A DNA stretch of 64,000 bases from Pseudomonas mendocina (GTDB taxonomy: Bacteria; Pseudomonadota; Gammaproteobacteria; Pseudomonadales; Pseudomonadaceae), in NCBI RefSeq assembly GCF_900636545.1, contig NZ_LR134290.1, positions 2,976,001 through 3,040,000 of the forward strand, in the 5' to 3' direction. The position numbers and the translations under genes were made by a program. Below are positions 47,759 to 56,052 of the stretch, one piece after another (position 1 is the stretch's first letter; each line of letters begins with the position of its first letter). The notes beneath the pieces are model-generated. The model had not been told where the DNA came from. It saw only the letters and a program-made list of their open reading frames with translations, and ran no database searches.

Positions 47759-47785
47759 TCAACTTTGCCGTTCGTCGGCCGATTA
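47759..47785 (+). promoter_or_regulatory. Sigma-28 (FliA)-type promoter of the Aer-like receptor gene
   Basis: TCAACTTT (47759-47766), 11-bp spacer, GCCGATTA (47778-47785), against consensus TAAAGTTT-N11-GCCGATAA: 13 of 16 match with exact spacing. The start codon is 30 bp downstream. Confidence 0.75.
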
Positions 47786-47814
47786 CAGGGGCATTACAAC
47801 GACGGATACCTGCC

Positions 47815-49380
47815 ATGCGTAACAACCAGCCGGTCACTCAGCGTGAGCGTACCTTCCCTGCACAACAGCGCCTGATATCCACTACCGACCTCAAGGGCCA
47901 GATCACTTACTGCAACGACGCCTTCGTCGACATCAGTGGTTTCAGCCGCGAAGAGCTGCTGCGCGCGCCGCACAACATCGTGCGCCACCCGGACGTGCCG
48001 TCGGCCGTCTTCGACCACATGTGGACGACCCTGAAGAAGGGCCGCCCATGGATGGGTATCGTCAAAAACCGCAGCAAGAATGGCGACCACTACTGGGTCA
48101 ACGCCTACGTCACCCCGATGACCGAGAACAACCAGGTCGTCGGTTACGAATCCGTCCGCGTCAAACCGACAGCCGAGCAAGTGCGCCGCGCCGAAGCCCT
48201 GTATGCACGCGTCAATGCCGGCAAGTCGGCCGTCCCTGCCAGCAATCAGTGGTTGCCCGTAGTCCAGGCGTGGATGCCATTCATCATGGTCAGCCAGATC
48301 GGCTTCCTGATCGGTCACTGGATCGGCAGTAACTGGGGCTTCATCCTCGCCGCCCTGCTCTCCGTGCCGCTGGGCCTGGCCGGTATCGCCTGGCAGACCC
48401 GAGGTATCAAACGCCTGTTGCGCATTGCCGAGCAAACCACCTCCGACCCATTGATCGCGCAGATGTACACCGACAGCCGCGGCGCCGAAGCGCGCCTGGA
48501 AATGGCCATGCTCAGCCAGGATGCTCGACTGAAAACCTGTCTCACCCGCCTGCAGGACACCGCCGAACAACTCACCCAGCAGGCGCGTGAAGCCGACAAG
48601 CTGGCGCACAACAGTTCCGATGGTCTCGAACGCCAGCGCCAGGAGACCGAGCAAGTCGCCACTGCCGTCAACGAAATGGCTGCCACCACCCTGGAAGTGG
48701 CCAGCAACGTTGCCCGTACGGCCATCGCCACTCAGGAAGCCAACCGCCTGACCGGCGAAGGCCGCACCATCGCAGCGGAAACGCGCGAAGCCATCCAGCG
48801 TTTGTCCCAATCGGTGGGCGATACCGGTGAAACCGTGACCCGCCTGGCCCAGGACAGCAACGAAATCGGCGGCGTGGTCGACGTGATCAAGGGTATCGCC
48901 GACCAGACCAACCTGCTCGCCCTCAACGCCGCCATCGAAGCCGCGCGCGCTGGCGAAATGGGCCGCGGCTTCGCCGTGGTGGCCGACGAGGTTCGCTCGC
49001 TGGCGCAACGTACCGCCGAATCCACCGAGCAGATCCATGGCCTGATCGCCAAGCTGCAGCGCACCGCTGAAGAGGCCGTACTGACCATGGAGATCGGCCG
49101 CAAGCAGGCCGACGAAGGTGTCGAGCGCGTGCTGCAGGCCGATCAGGCGCTGTCAGGCATCAGCGACTCGGTCGCCAATATCGCCGACATGGCTAACCAG
49201 ATCGCTGCTGCTGCGGAAGAGCAAAGCGCCGTCGCTGACGAGATCAACCAGAACATCACCACCATCGCGCAATTGGCCGACCAGACCGCTGGCGAAGCGC
49301 AAAGCACCGCCAAACTCAGCGAAGCCCTGACCAACACCGCACAAGGCCAATACGCTCTGGTTGAACGCTTCAACCGCTGA
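47815..49380 (+). CDS. aer: Aerotaxis-type methyl-accepting chemotaxis protein (Aer-like)
   Basis: 521 residues. An N-terminal PAS domain (~10-125; '[39 protein letters not shown]' and '[18 protein letters not shown]') precedes two closely spaced membrane helices (~145-195) with no periplasmic domain, then a HAMP-like segment and a full signalling domain with hairpin tip '[44 protein letters not shown]'. This is the Aer layout, sensing redox state through FAD in the PAS domain. A FliA-type promoter precedes it and a terminator follows. Confidence 0.92.
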   Translation: MRNNQPVTQRERTFPAQQRLISTTDLKGQITYCNDAFVDISGFSREELLRAPHNIVRHPDVPSAVFDHMWTTLKKGRPWMGIVKNRSKNGDHYWVNAYVTPMTENNQVVGYESVRVKPTAEQVRRAEALYARVNAGKSAVPASNQWLPVVQAWMPFIMVSQIGFLIGHWIGSNWGFILAALLSVPLGLAGIAWQTRGIKRLLRIAEQTTSDPLIAQMYTDSRGAEARLEMAMLSQDARLKTCLTRLQDTAEQLTQQAREADKLAHNSSDGLERQRQETEQVATAVNEMAATTLEVASNVARTAIATQEANRLTGEGRTIAAETREAIQRLSQSVGDTGETVTRLAQDSNEIGGVVDVIKGIADQTNLLALNAAIEAARAGEMGRGFAVVADEVRSLAQRTAESTEQIHGLIAKLQRTAEEAVLTMEIGRKQADEGVERVLQADQALSGISDSVANIADMANQIAAAAEEQSAVADEINQNITTIAQLADQTAGEAQSTAKLSEALTNTAQGQYALVERFNR

Positions 49381-49385
49381 ACCAT

Positions 49386-49417
49386 AAGGCGCAGCGTTTT
49401 AACCGCTGCGCTTTTTT
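49386..49417 (+). terminator. Terminator after aer
   Basis: AAGGCGCAGCG-TTTTAAC-CGCTGCGCTTTTTT hairpin plus T tract. Confidence 0.9.
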
Positions 49418-49560
49418 CGTTCGCTTGTAGCTCCCTGCCCTGAAAGAAAGTAAGTTGGCGCCCCGCAGTTTAAAACACAATGGCATGGATGCTTGCCCGC
49501 TATCGGGCAATGCCGTTTCGGGCTCACAGGCTCACCAACCCGAGGAAAGGAAATCCAAGC

Positions 49561-50076
49561 ATGTCTCGAGAAGACATTCTCACCGTTGCACTACGTCTGT
49601 TTGCCATCTACCTCGTGATCGGCGCCTTGCAGCTCGTAGGACAGGCTTCAGCCACGGACATCAACCTCCCGACCGGCAGCCTGATCGTGGCCATTATCCT
49701 GTCGATTATCTTTCCGCTACTCATCGCCGCGCTGCTTTGGCTGTTGCCATTGCGTATCGCCGCGATACTCTTGCCAGGCATTAACCAGCAACACACGGCC
49801 CTCTCGACCGGTACGGTTCCGGCACTGGAGATCGGTTGCATCCTCATAGGGCTCTGGCTGCTGGCCTCGTCACTGTCGGACTCGACCTACTGGGTCATCA
49901 CCCTGATCGCCGCGCTGAATAACGAATGGGGCCTGCAAATAATTCCCATGCAGGACCTGGCCAGCATGGCCGCAACGCTCATGCAGTTGGGCCTCTCCGC
50001 GTGGCTGCTGCTGGGCTATCGCGGAATACTGAAATTCGTCATGCGCCTGAGGTCGCGAGAAGTTTCGCAACCTTGA
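49561..50076 (+). CDS. Four-helix membrane protein, unknown function
   Basis: 171 residues, hydrophobic segments near 8-28, 42-75 (probably two helices), 88-105 and 135-155. 'MSREDILTVALRLFAIYLVIGALQLVG' starts right at ATG 49561 after GAGGAAAGGAAA. No recognised motif. It stands alone between the aer terminator and an AT-richer accessory zone, 180 bp downstream of the terminator. GC content is visibly lower than in acnA. Confidence 0.7.
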   Translation: MSREDILTVALRLFAIYLVIGALQLVGQASATDINLPTGSLIVAIILSIIFPLLIAALLWLLPLRIAAILLPGINQQHTALSTGTVPALEIGCILIGLWLLASSLSDSTYWVITLIAALNNEWGLQIIPMQDLASMAATLMQLGLSAWLLLGYRGILKFVMRLRSREVSQP

Positions 50077-50287
50077 ATTGCGCATTGCCGACAAGCCATG
50101 GAAAGGCGAGCCTGAGCGCGCTCCTCGCCAAGAAACTCAAAGGCGACTCCTGGCTGTTCCCTGCCGAATCATTCCGTGGTCGCCCTGCTGTCCCCTCCCC
50201 CTCGCTTGGGTGCATTACGTAACCAGGATTTCACCGTTCTAGCTATTTGCGATGATACGGAGCTGAAGTTGTGCTGGAGAACAGCTC

Positions 50288-51106
50288 ATGAAATACACCA
50301 ACCTGATCGCCCTCTTAGTACTGATGGGCTTGTTCACGTTCTCGATCACCTATTCACCTATCTACGGAAACTGGCGTTATGTCGGCGCTGACGGAGTGAC
50401 GCTGACAGGCGAAATTCATCCCAGATGCCGACAGGCCCAACGCTTCAGCTCTTTCTACGGGCCCTGCCCCTTATTGCTGACGCTGCTAGGGCGTAATTCC
50501 TCGTATGACTACGGCGATCTACCGGAGAGTGGCAACGGCGTCAGCGTGATTCTCTATCGACAAAACCAACACAGCTCTCCCTGCCAAATTTATGCTGCAA
50601 AAAATCGGGAGGTTCTCACTGCAGCCGACGTTTCCCTCGGCGGCAGAACGTATCAACGGAGAGAGGGAGGGATGCTCCCCGACTTCAATCTAGAGGTACA
50701 AAGAGCTGGCGAACGGCCTTCTGGCGGACGACTCGATTATGGCGCCCATGGCGAACTGGTTGCCTGGAGCACATGGGGAAACGACGTTGATCAGCGCTGG
50801 CAATGGAATGAAGAGCAGTCTCAGTTCGTAGTGCCTGGAGAGCGTCGCTACAACGACGGGCTATCCGAATGGATCATGCCCGTCGTCCACTCAGTCCTGC
50901 AGGACGGCGAAGATCCCACCGCTCACAATGCCGCAATCCGTGAACAGGCCGAGGCCTGGCGTGTGCAGCAAGTGGACTACTTCAGCCAACTGCTCGGCAC
51001 CCCGATCCCCATGAACTGCAATGACCTGACAGGCTGGCTTCTCCCTCGTGAGAAAACTGAAAATACAGACGAACATGCTGGCGGGAAAACGGCTACTCGG
51101 GAATGA
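50288..51106 (+). CDS. Hypothetical signal-anchored protein
   Basis: 272 residues. An N-terminal hydrophobic segment (~5-23, 'LIALLVLMGLFTFSIT') suggests a signal anchor or uncleaved signal. The rest is periplasm-like, with 'YGNWRYVGADGVTLTGEIHPRC', four or more Cys, and repeated aromatic motifs ('GELVAWSTWGNDVDQRWQWNEEQSQF'). No known family recognised. Codon use is less GC-biased than in flanking housekeeping genes. The gene starts the accessory zone that carries integron-like sites. Confidence 0.65.
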   Translation: MKYTNLIALLVLMGLFTFSITYSPIYGNWRYVGADGVTLTGEIHPRCRQAQRFSSFYGPCPLLLTLLGRNSSYDYGDLPESGNGVSVILYRQNQHSSPCQIYAAKNREVLTAADVSLGGRTYQRREGGMLPDFNLEVQRAGERPSGGRLDYGAHGELVAWSTWGNDVDQRWQWNEEQSQFVVPGERRYNDGLSEWIMPVVHSVLQDGEDPTAHNAAIREQAEAWRVQQVDYFSQLLGTPIPMNCNDLTGWLLPREKTENTDEHAGGKTATRE

Positions 51107-51346
51107 GGTAGCCTTACTGCACCCTGCCAATTAGCCTGGACTCACGTGATACCTTTCATAGTCCAACCACTACTAGCTAGCGGTTATCTAACATGGTCTA
51201 TAACCTCCCAAACAACTCACCGCCTCGCTGCATCCCGCGAGCTAGAGAAGGATCTTGAACATGTTCAGGAGGGTTATCCACCAAAGTCATTCGCAGGCAT
51301 GTACCATTTAGTGTCGATTTATAGTTAGACATACAAAGGAAAATAC
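51107..51346. other. AT-rich spacer before the cassette zone, possible attC remnant
   Basis: 240 bp. GTTAGAC at 51324-51330 fits the integron R' box GTTRRRY, and ATCTAAC at 51186-51192 fits R'' RYYYAAC, 145 bp apart, which is at the upper limit for attC. A 60-residue frame here (51146-51328) has no start signal and no recognisable content, so I do not call it. Confidence 0.3.
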
Positions 51347-51576
51347 ATGGACGACGTAGCGTACGAGAAACTTGAATCTCTTTGTGGTGATTTCCAAAGA
51401 CAGTGGATCTCCCTATTGCGAGACACGCTAAAGGCGAGATCGAGTACAAGGGTGGCAGTTACAGGCCATTCGTCGCTTTCACAGACGATGCTGAACAACC
51501 ATCGTTAGTTATTGAACCTAACGGCCCTCAATTCCATGAATACGCATTTGGTACGACCGAAGAGGCCTATGAATAA
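51347..51576 (+). pseudogene. Small acidic protein gene broken by a 1-base shift
   Basis: From ATG 51347 the first frame gives 'MDDVAYEKLESLCGDF' and then degrades to a stop at 51508. The -1 frame from about 51391 gives 'FPKTVDLPIARHAKGEIEYK' followed by an acidic, well-formed tail ending 'FGTTEEAYE' at TAA 51576. Joining them at the T-run in GGTGATTTCC (51386-51395) gives a ~77-residue acidic protein. GGAAA lies just before ATG. One lost T, or a sequencing error, explains it. The gene sits between a possible R' box and the attC at 51594, i.e. in cassette position. Family unknown. Confidence 0.55.
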
Positions 51577-51593
51577 AATTCTCTACATCAACG

Positions 51594-51669
51594 GCCTAAC
51601 AAATGGTTCAAGTCGTTCGCTGCGCTCACAGGGACGGGCTAAAGCCCGCCCCTTTATCAAACGTTAGGA
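51594..51669 (+). other. Integron attC-like recombination site
   Basis: R'' GCCTAAC (51594-51600), 5-bp spacer AAATG, then L''-like GTTCAAGT; on the right ATCAAAC-GTTAGG (R' core, 51663-51668). Between the arms GGGCTAAAGCCC can form an inner hairpin. Total about 76 bp, in the usual attC range, and the GCCTAAC-N5-GTTCAAG arrangement is that of class-1/Pseudomonas attC sites. It starts 18 bp after the upstream coding end and ends just before the next ATG. Confidence 0.75.
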
Positions 51670-51675
51670 AACATC

Positions 51676-52089
51676 ATGGTGTTTTGTGCTGTTTGCAAAG
51701 CCATACAAGCGCTTGCACTCCTCACCATAGGAGCAATAGTGATTTTTATTGCCGGACTGACATGGAGTTACTATTTTGATGTGACATCGGGTACAGAACC
51801 ATTCAGCTCATCAAACTGGATGGATCTTTCTAATCCGTACAAAATCACCAATGACCCTGGTTGCGTGCGCGGAGGAATGGCATTGGATTTAATTCAAAAA
51901 GAAATTCTGAAAAGAAAAACCAAAGAGCAGGTCGCTGAAACTCTCGGAATCCCAGATAAAATCTCTGACTCAACATTTTCATATGAGCTAGGGCAGTGCT
52001 CTGGCTTAGGCTGGCATAACTCTCTACTGGTAATTAAATTCATGAACAACTCCGTTCACAATCTAAAAATCGTGCGAGATGCCTCCTAA
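51676..52089 (+). CDS. Cassette-borne small membrane-anchored protein
   Basis: 137 residues. N-terminal membrane helix (~10-30, 'IQALALLTIGAIVIFIAGLTW'), then a soluble part with 'GCVRGGMALDLIQKEILKRKTKEQVAETLGIPDKISDSTFSYELGQCSGLGWHNSLLVIKF'. The 'KTKEQVAETLGIPDK...YELG' pattern is like the SmpA/BamE fold, but no family is certain. Marked A/T-rich codon use ('attaatt', 'aaaaagaa') unlike neighbours. ATG 51676 lies 8 bp beyond the attC R' core, and the stop TAA is embedded in the next R''-like box TCCTAAC. That is the classic arrangement of an integron gene cassette. Confidence 0.75.
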   Translation: MVFCAVCKAIQALALLTIGAIVIFIAGLTWSYYFDVTSGTEPFSSSNWMDLSNPYKITNDPGCVRGGMALDLIQKEILKRKTKEQVAETLGIPDKISDSTFSYELGQCSGLGWHNSLLVIKFMNNSVHNLKIVRDAS

Positions 52090-52159
52090 CAACTGGCCCA
52101 AACCGTTCTCTTCATTCACTCGGACCCGGGTAAAGCCGGCCCCTTAACCAAAGCATGGC
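52084..52159 (+). other. Degenerate attC-like site
   Basis: TCCTAAC (52084-52090), AACTG spacer, GCCCAAAC, later TAAAGCCGGCCCCTTAACCA plus AAG. Aligned to the site at 51594 it shares TAACAA, TGG, CGTTC, TAAAGCC, GCCCCTT and CAAA blocks at matching spacing. The R' core GTTAGG is replaced by GCATGG, so it is probably no longer recombinogenic. Confidence 0.6.
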
Positions 52160-52165
52160 CCCCCA

Positions 52166-52402
52166 ATGCCCTTCTCGCCCAACGAACACCAAGCCCTTCT
52201 AAACGTTAAAGGCGTAGGCCCGACCGTCGTGCAGCGCCTCGAGCAGATCGGCATCGACTCGCTGCACGAGCTGGCCAAAGCGAGCGTCGGCGATATCGTC
52301 ACCGCAGTAGCGGGCCAACTTGGCTCGACCTGCTGGAAAAACAGCCCGCAAGCACGCGCAGCTATTCAAGCTGCCATCGATCTGGCCAAATCACGCCAGT
52401 AA
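52166..52402 (+). CDS. Helix-hairpin-helix domain protein
   Basis: 78 residues. 'LLNVKGVGPTVVQRLEQIGIDSLHELAKASVGDIVTAVAGQLGS' is a helix-hairpin-helix with the GVGP turn, similar to Cdd1/pathogenicity-locus proteins. Predicted to bind nucleic acid without sequence specificity; role unknown. It begins 7 bp after the degenerate attC. The GC-rich codon use resembles the chromosome rather than the cassette. Confidence 0.8.
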   Translation: MPFSPNEHQALLNVKGVGPTVVQRLEQIGIDSLHELAKASVGDIVTAVAGQLGSTCWKNSPQARAAIQAAIDLAKSRQ

Positions 52403-52433
52403 CTCCCTCACTTTCACTGCCAAGGAGTCCGGC

Positions 52434-52796
52434 ATGCCTGCACACGAGAAGATCAATTACGTCGAATACCCCAGCCGCGATCTGCCGGCCACCAAGGCCT
52501 TCTTCCAGGCCGCTTTCGGCTGGCGCTTCACGGACTACGGTCCCGATTACGCCGCCTTCGCCGACGAAGGTCTGGATGGCGGCTTCTTCAGCGCCGAGAT
52601 GTCTGCACGTAGCGACAACGGCAGCGCATTGGTCGTGTTCTACAGCGCAAAGCTGGAGGACACCCTGACCAAGGTCGAGGCTGCCGGTGGGGAGATAGTC
52701 AAACCGATCTTTTCCTTTCCCGGTGGCAGGCGCTTTCACTTCGTCGAACCAGGCGGCAATGAGTTCGCCGTATGGTCGGAGCCGGACGACCAATAG
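52434..52796 (+). CDS. VOC-family (glyoxalase-like) protein
   Basis: 120 residues from ATG 52434 (AAGGAG 9 bases upstream). 'KINYVEYPSRDLPATKAFFQAAFGWRFTDYGPDYAAF' and 'RFHFVEPGGNEFAVWSEPD' are the two halves of a vicinal oxygen chelate fold; Glu in 'NEFAVW' is a metal ligand in relatives. Substrate unknown. Lies 31 bp after the HhH gene, possibly one transcript. Confidence 0.88.
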   Translation: MPAHEKINYVEYPSRDLPATKAFFQAAFGWRFTDYGPDYAAFADEGLDGGFFSAEMSARSDNGSALVVFYSAKLEDTLTKVEAAGGEIVKPIFSFPGGRRFHFVEPGGNEFAVWSEPDDQ

Positions 52797-53014
52797 TCGT
52801 CCCACCGCTGAGCAACACCGCCGCTGTCATATGCAGGCGAGTACTTGGAACCGACGACGGAGACAATCTGTAACGCTTGAAGCCCTATGTTTGCAGACCG
52901 TCGTTTGACCGCCAGCCAGCTCGCCATTAACGTCCCAGCCTTTCCGCTTTCGGGCGAGCATAGCCCTCGCCTGAACCATGGAAGATACCTGCATGAACAA
53001 AAAGGAGGCATGGG

Positions 53015-53716
53015 ATGCGCATCATGGTGATCGGCGCGAGCCGGGGTCTTGGCCGTGCGCTGGTAGAGGGCTTGGCGCAGAGCCATGAGCTGATCGGGGT
53101 TTCCCGTAGCCGTCCGGCCGATCTGGCTCCGGACATACAATGGATCGAAGCGGACATGAGCGCTCCGCTGCGAGCGGTGGATGCCATCGAAACCCAGGCA
53201 CCGCAAAAGCTGGACGCGATCATCTACAACCTGGGTATCTGGGAAGCTCGCGCGTTCGAGGATGATTACAGTTTTCTGCAGGATGACGACGCACAGATTC
53301 TCGAGATGGTCAGCGTCAATATCGGCGCGACCTTGCTGCTGCTCAAACGCCTGCTACCGCGCCTGCTCGGCGGCGCCAAGCCGCAACTGATCCTCACCGG
53401 CTCCACCTCGGCCCTGCCGCAAAGTGGCCGCCCGGAAGTCACCTTCGGCGCCAGCAAGTTTGCTCTCAAAGGCATTGCCGAAAGCCTGCGCGAAGGTTTT
53501 CGCGATCAGCGCCTGGCCGTCACCTGCCTGCAACTGGGCTACCTCAATACCCTGGATGGCTTGCAAACGCCGGTCGAACAGGCCGCACAAAATGGCGAGG
53601 GTCAGTTGATTCCGCTGCACGATGTGGTGGCCTTGGTGCAAGTGTTGCTGAACCTGTCCGAGGCCAGTTACGTACGCGAGCTGGTGCTGCCAGCGATTGC
53701 CGACGAACGTTTCTGA
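53015..53716 (+). CDS. SDR-fold protein with Tyr-to-Phe change at the active site
   Basis: 233 residues. NAD(P) site 'VIGASRGLGRALVEGL' (residues 5-20) and the SDR body 'DAIIYNLGIW'. The catalytic YxxxK is FxxxK here (Phe144, Lys148 in 'VTFGASKFALKG'), while the Ser of 'LTGSTSA' is kept. It is therefore an atypical or inactive oxidoreductase, or one using another proton donor. GGAGG sits 6 bases before ATG 53015. A GNAT gene follows after 13 bp, so likely an operon. Confidence 0.85.
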   Translation: MRIMVIGASRGLGRALVEGLAQSHELIGVSRSRPADLAPDIQWIEADMSAPLRAVDAIETQAPQKLDAIIYNLGIWEARAFEDDYSFLQDDDAQILEMVSVNIGATLLLLKRLLPRLLGGAKPQLILTGSTSALPQSGRPEVTFGASKFALKGIAESLREGFRDQRLAVTCLQLGYLNTLDGLQTPVEQAAQNGEGQLIPLHDVVALVQVLLNLSEASYVRELVLPAIADERF

Positions 53717-53729
53717 AGCGAGAACATTG

Positions 53730-54293
53730 ATGCCCGATCTTTCTGTCACCCTGACGACACCGCGTCTCGTACTGCGTCCTCTACAAGCGGCGGACGCTCC
53801 GGCGCTATTCGCGATTTTTTCCGATCCGCAGGTCATGCAGTACTGGAATACGCCGCCTTGGGATTGCGAGGCCGTGGCAGGGGATTACATCCGCGAAGAA
53901 CAGCAGGCCATGCACGATGGCCAGCGCCTGACGCTGGCCATCGTCGACAGGATAAGCGCCGAGCTGATCGGCAAATGCCTGCTTTTCAACTACCACCCCG
54001 AGTCACGCCGCGCGGAGATCGGCTTTGGCATTGCATCTTCAGCCTGGGGCAAGGGGTACGTTCAGGAGGCGGCCGGCGAGCTGCTGCGCCACGGATTCGA
54101 AACCCTGGAGCTGAACCGCGTCGAAGCGGAAATCGATCCGAGCAACGCCGCCTCCGGACGCGCGCTTGAACGCTTGGGATTCAGTCAGGAAGGGCTGCTG
54201 CGCCAGCGCTGGATCATAGACGGTCAGGTATCGGATTCTGCGCTCTATGGCTTGCTGAACGAAGATTGGCGCAGCCGACATAGCCACCAATGA
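53730..54293 (+). CDS. RimJ/RimL-type GNAT acetyltransferase
   Basis: 187 residues. 'LTTPRLVLRPLQAADAPALFAIFSDPQVMQYWNTPPW' is the N-terminal RimJ-like motif; 'AEIGFGIASSAWGKGYVQEAAGELLRHGFETLELNRVEAEIDPSNAASGRALERLGFSQEGLLRQRW' includes the acetyl-CoA loop. ATG 53730 is 13 bp after the SDR stop; a longer frame would overlap the SDR gene. Could acetylate a protein N-terminus or a small amine; unknown. Confidence 0.9.
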   Translation: MPDLSVTLTTPRLVLRPLQAADAPALFAIFSDPQVMQYWNTPPWDCEAVAGDYIREEQQAMHDGQRLTLAIVDRISAELIGKCLLFNYHPESRRAEIGFGIASSAWGKGYVQEAAGELLRHGFETLELNRVEAEIDPSNAASGRALERLGFSQEGLLRQRWIIDGQVSDSALYGLLNEDWRSRHSHQ

Positions 54294-54408
54294 GTCGTGA
54301 GCAACAGGTGAAGCCAAGCAGAGAGTCGAGCATATCCGCCTGATGGCACGCTCCTGCGGCAAAGCCTCAACCCGACTCGTAGGCGTTGCGCCCAGTAACG
54401 GGCAGGCA

Positions 54409-55116
54409 TCAAAGCCCAGCCAGTTTCAACCAGTGCGCGTAGAAGCCCTCGGCAACATGGTTCAATGCCCTCACCTTCTCGCCCAGACCTTCGCTCATCT
54501 CGTCTATGCTCTGCTGACTGGGCTGGCCGGCATCGAGCAAATGCGCCCAGTCGTCTAGCCAGAGCGCGATCAGATCTTCGGTCATTTCCGGATGCCCCTG
54601 CAGCGCCAGAACCTTATCACCCCAGGCGAACGCCTGGTTGTCGCACCAGCGGCTGCTCAACAGAGGCTGGGCCCCCTCCGGCATGGTGAAAGTGTCTCCG
54701 TGCCACTGGAAGATGCTGAACGACTCGGGCAAATGCGCCAGCCAGGGGCTGCCAGCAGACTCAGCTCGACGTTCGAGGATTTGCCAGCCGGCTTCGGTAT
54801 AAGGCATGCGGCGCACGCTGGCACCTAGTGCCCTGGCCAACAACTGACCGCCCAGGCAGTGACCGATGATGGGAATATCACGCTCGATAAAACGCTGCAG
54901 CGCAGCCACTTCTTCAGCGATCCAGGGCAGCGGATCGTTGACGCTCATCGGCCCGCCCATCACGGCGACCGCCTTCGGCCGCTCCAGGTCGTAACCATGC
55001 AGTTGGCCCTGGTCGACGCGCAGCACATCGAAGCTGCAACCACGGAGCTCCAATACCTGCGCCAGGTGCGCTGGCGGGCAATAATCGATATGAGTCAGGA
55101 TCAGAACATCGGCCAT
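54409..55116 (-). CDS. Class-I glutamine amidotransferase-like protein
   Basis: 235 residues. Nucleophile Cys in 'IPIIGHCLGGQLLARALGASVRRM' (GHCxGxQ), His/Glu pair in 'ALQGHPEMTEDLI'. 'VLRVDQGQLHGYDLERPKAVAVMGGPMSVND' precedes. The pattern is that of stand-alone GATase1 proteins related to GMP synthase glutaminase domains and gamma-Glu hydrolases such as PuuD-like enzymes. Substrate unknown. Start ATG 55116; the long upstream frame lacks family features. Confidence 0.9.
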   Translation of the reverse strand: MADVLILTHIDYCPPAHLAQVLELRGCSFDVLRVDQGQLHGYDLERPKAVAVMGGPMSVNDPLPWIAEEVAALQRFIERDIPIIGHCLGGQLLARALGASVRRMPYTEAGWQILERRAESAGSPWLAHLPESFSIFQWHGDTFTMPEGAQPLLSSRWCDNQAFAWGDKVLALQGHPEMTEDLIALWLDDWAHLLDAGQPSQQSIDEMSEGLGEKVRALNHVAEGFYAHWLKLAGL

Positions 55117-55396
55117 AAGCACCTCCGCCGCGCAGTCTGCGCGAGAAGGGTTGGCAAGTCGAGATGGACTGGGGTTGAAGCCACCGACCGGATAACCGGC
55201 CGGTGGTCTGTACTGGCGAATACCGCTGTATTCGCCTTTGGCTACCTGGGAAACGTGCCTACGCATCGACGATGCGGCTTAAACAGGCCCGTGCAGGAGT
55301 CCGATCAGAATGCTCAGTGCAACACATAAAGCCGTACACAACTCCGACCGGCCCTCGCCTGCTTTGCCTTGCCTCACCTTCGCTCGGCAACTTTTC

Positions 55397-55750
55397 TTAC
55401 AGCCCCTCACGCATGGCTGACGCTTTCACCTCCTGCGTTACGCCCCAGCCGTCCATCTTGCCGCCCAGCGGAACGACGATGGACTCGAGGTCATGTTCGA
55501 ACTCGCCGATACCGGCATGGGTGGCGTACATCACTTTGCTGATCTGCAGGTGCCAGACGCCGTCCTCACGGGCGGATATCTGGGCATTGAGCGACTCGCC
55601 GCGAAAGTTTCTGGCCGCCATTCTGGCCCGTTCCTCATCGGGAAAAATGGCGTAGAACTCGATCGGGTGAAACCGGGCGAAGTCGAATCCCCCCTCTTTC
55701 ATCCGACGCAACACCGAAGTGCTGGAGTCTTCGTGGAAGGCTGTGCTCAT
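55397..55750 (-). CDS. RraB-like ribonuclease E inhibitor family protein
   Basis: 117 residues. 'DSSTSVLRRMKEGGFDFARFHPIEFYAIFPDEERARMAARNFRGESLNAQISAREDGVWHLQISKVMYATHAGIGEFEHDLESIVVPLGGKMDGWGVTQ' matches the RraB fold (two halves with FYAIFPDEE and the C-terminal 'DGWGV'). E. coli RraB binds RNase E and changes mRNA decay; whether this homologue does so is unknown. Single gene on the minus strand. Confidence 0.85.
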   Translation of the reverse strand: MSTAFHEDSSTSVLRRMKEGGFDFARFHPIEFYAIFPDEERARMAARNFRGESLNAQISAREDGVWHLQISKVMYATHAGIGEFEHDLESIVVPLGGKMDGWGVTQEVKASAMREGL

Positions 55751-56052
55751 AAACGACCCCCTCTCAGGCTATGGATGGATTAACCGCTTTCCCAATGCGA
55801 CCGCCCTGAGGACGGTGTCGCGGCCCCTGCGAGCACCTCTGAATGGATCCTGGAGGTCCCCGGATGGTGCCGCCCCGAGAATCGAGCAGGTGCTCGATGT
55901 GTCTACTGCAAGCGTATCGACGACTGCCCAGCAGAACGCCAGACTGAAACCGTCTACACAAGCGTAGTCGCTGAATGAAGGTTTCGCGCCATGCGCAAAA
56001 CCTTTGTGACAAAACCGGCGACCAGCGGCAATTGGCCAGTCCGGATGCCCAG
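55751..56052. other. Gene-free spacer
   Basis: 302 bp between two minus-strand genes. No palindrome of the common families, no convincing promoter and no frame with gene-like content; the frame open on the minus strand here is antisense/out-of-frame sequence running into the SDR gene. Confidence 0.5.

Noticed and set aside
51146..51328. 60-codon frame ahead of the cassette zone
   Set aside because: No ribosome site, no family resemblance, and it runs into a possible attC remnant.
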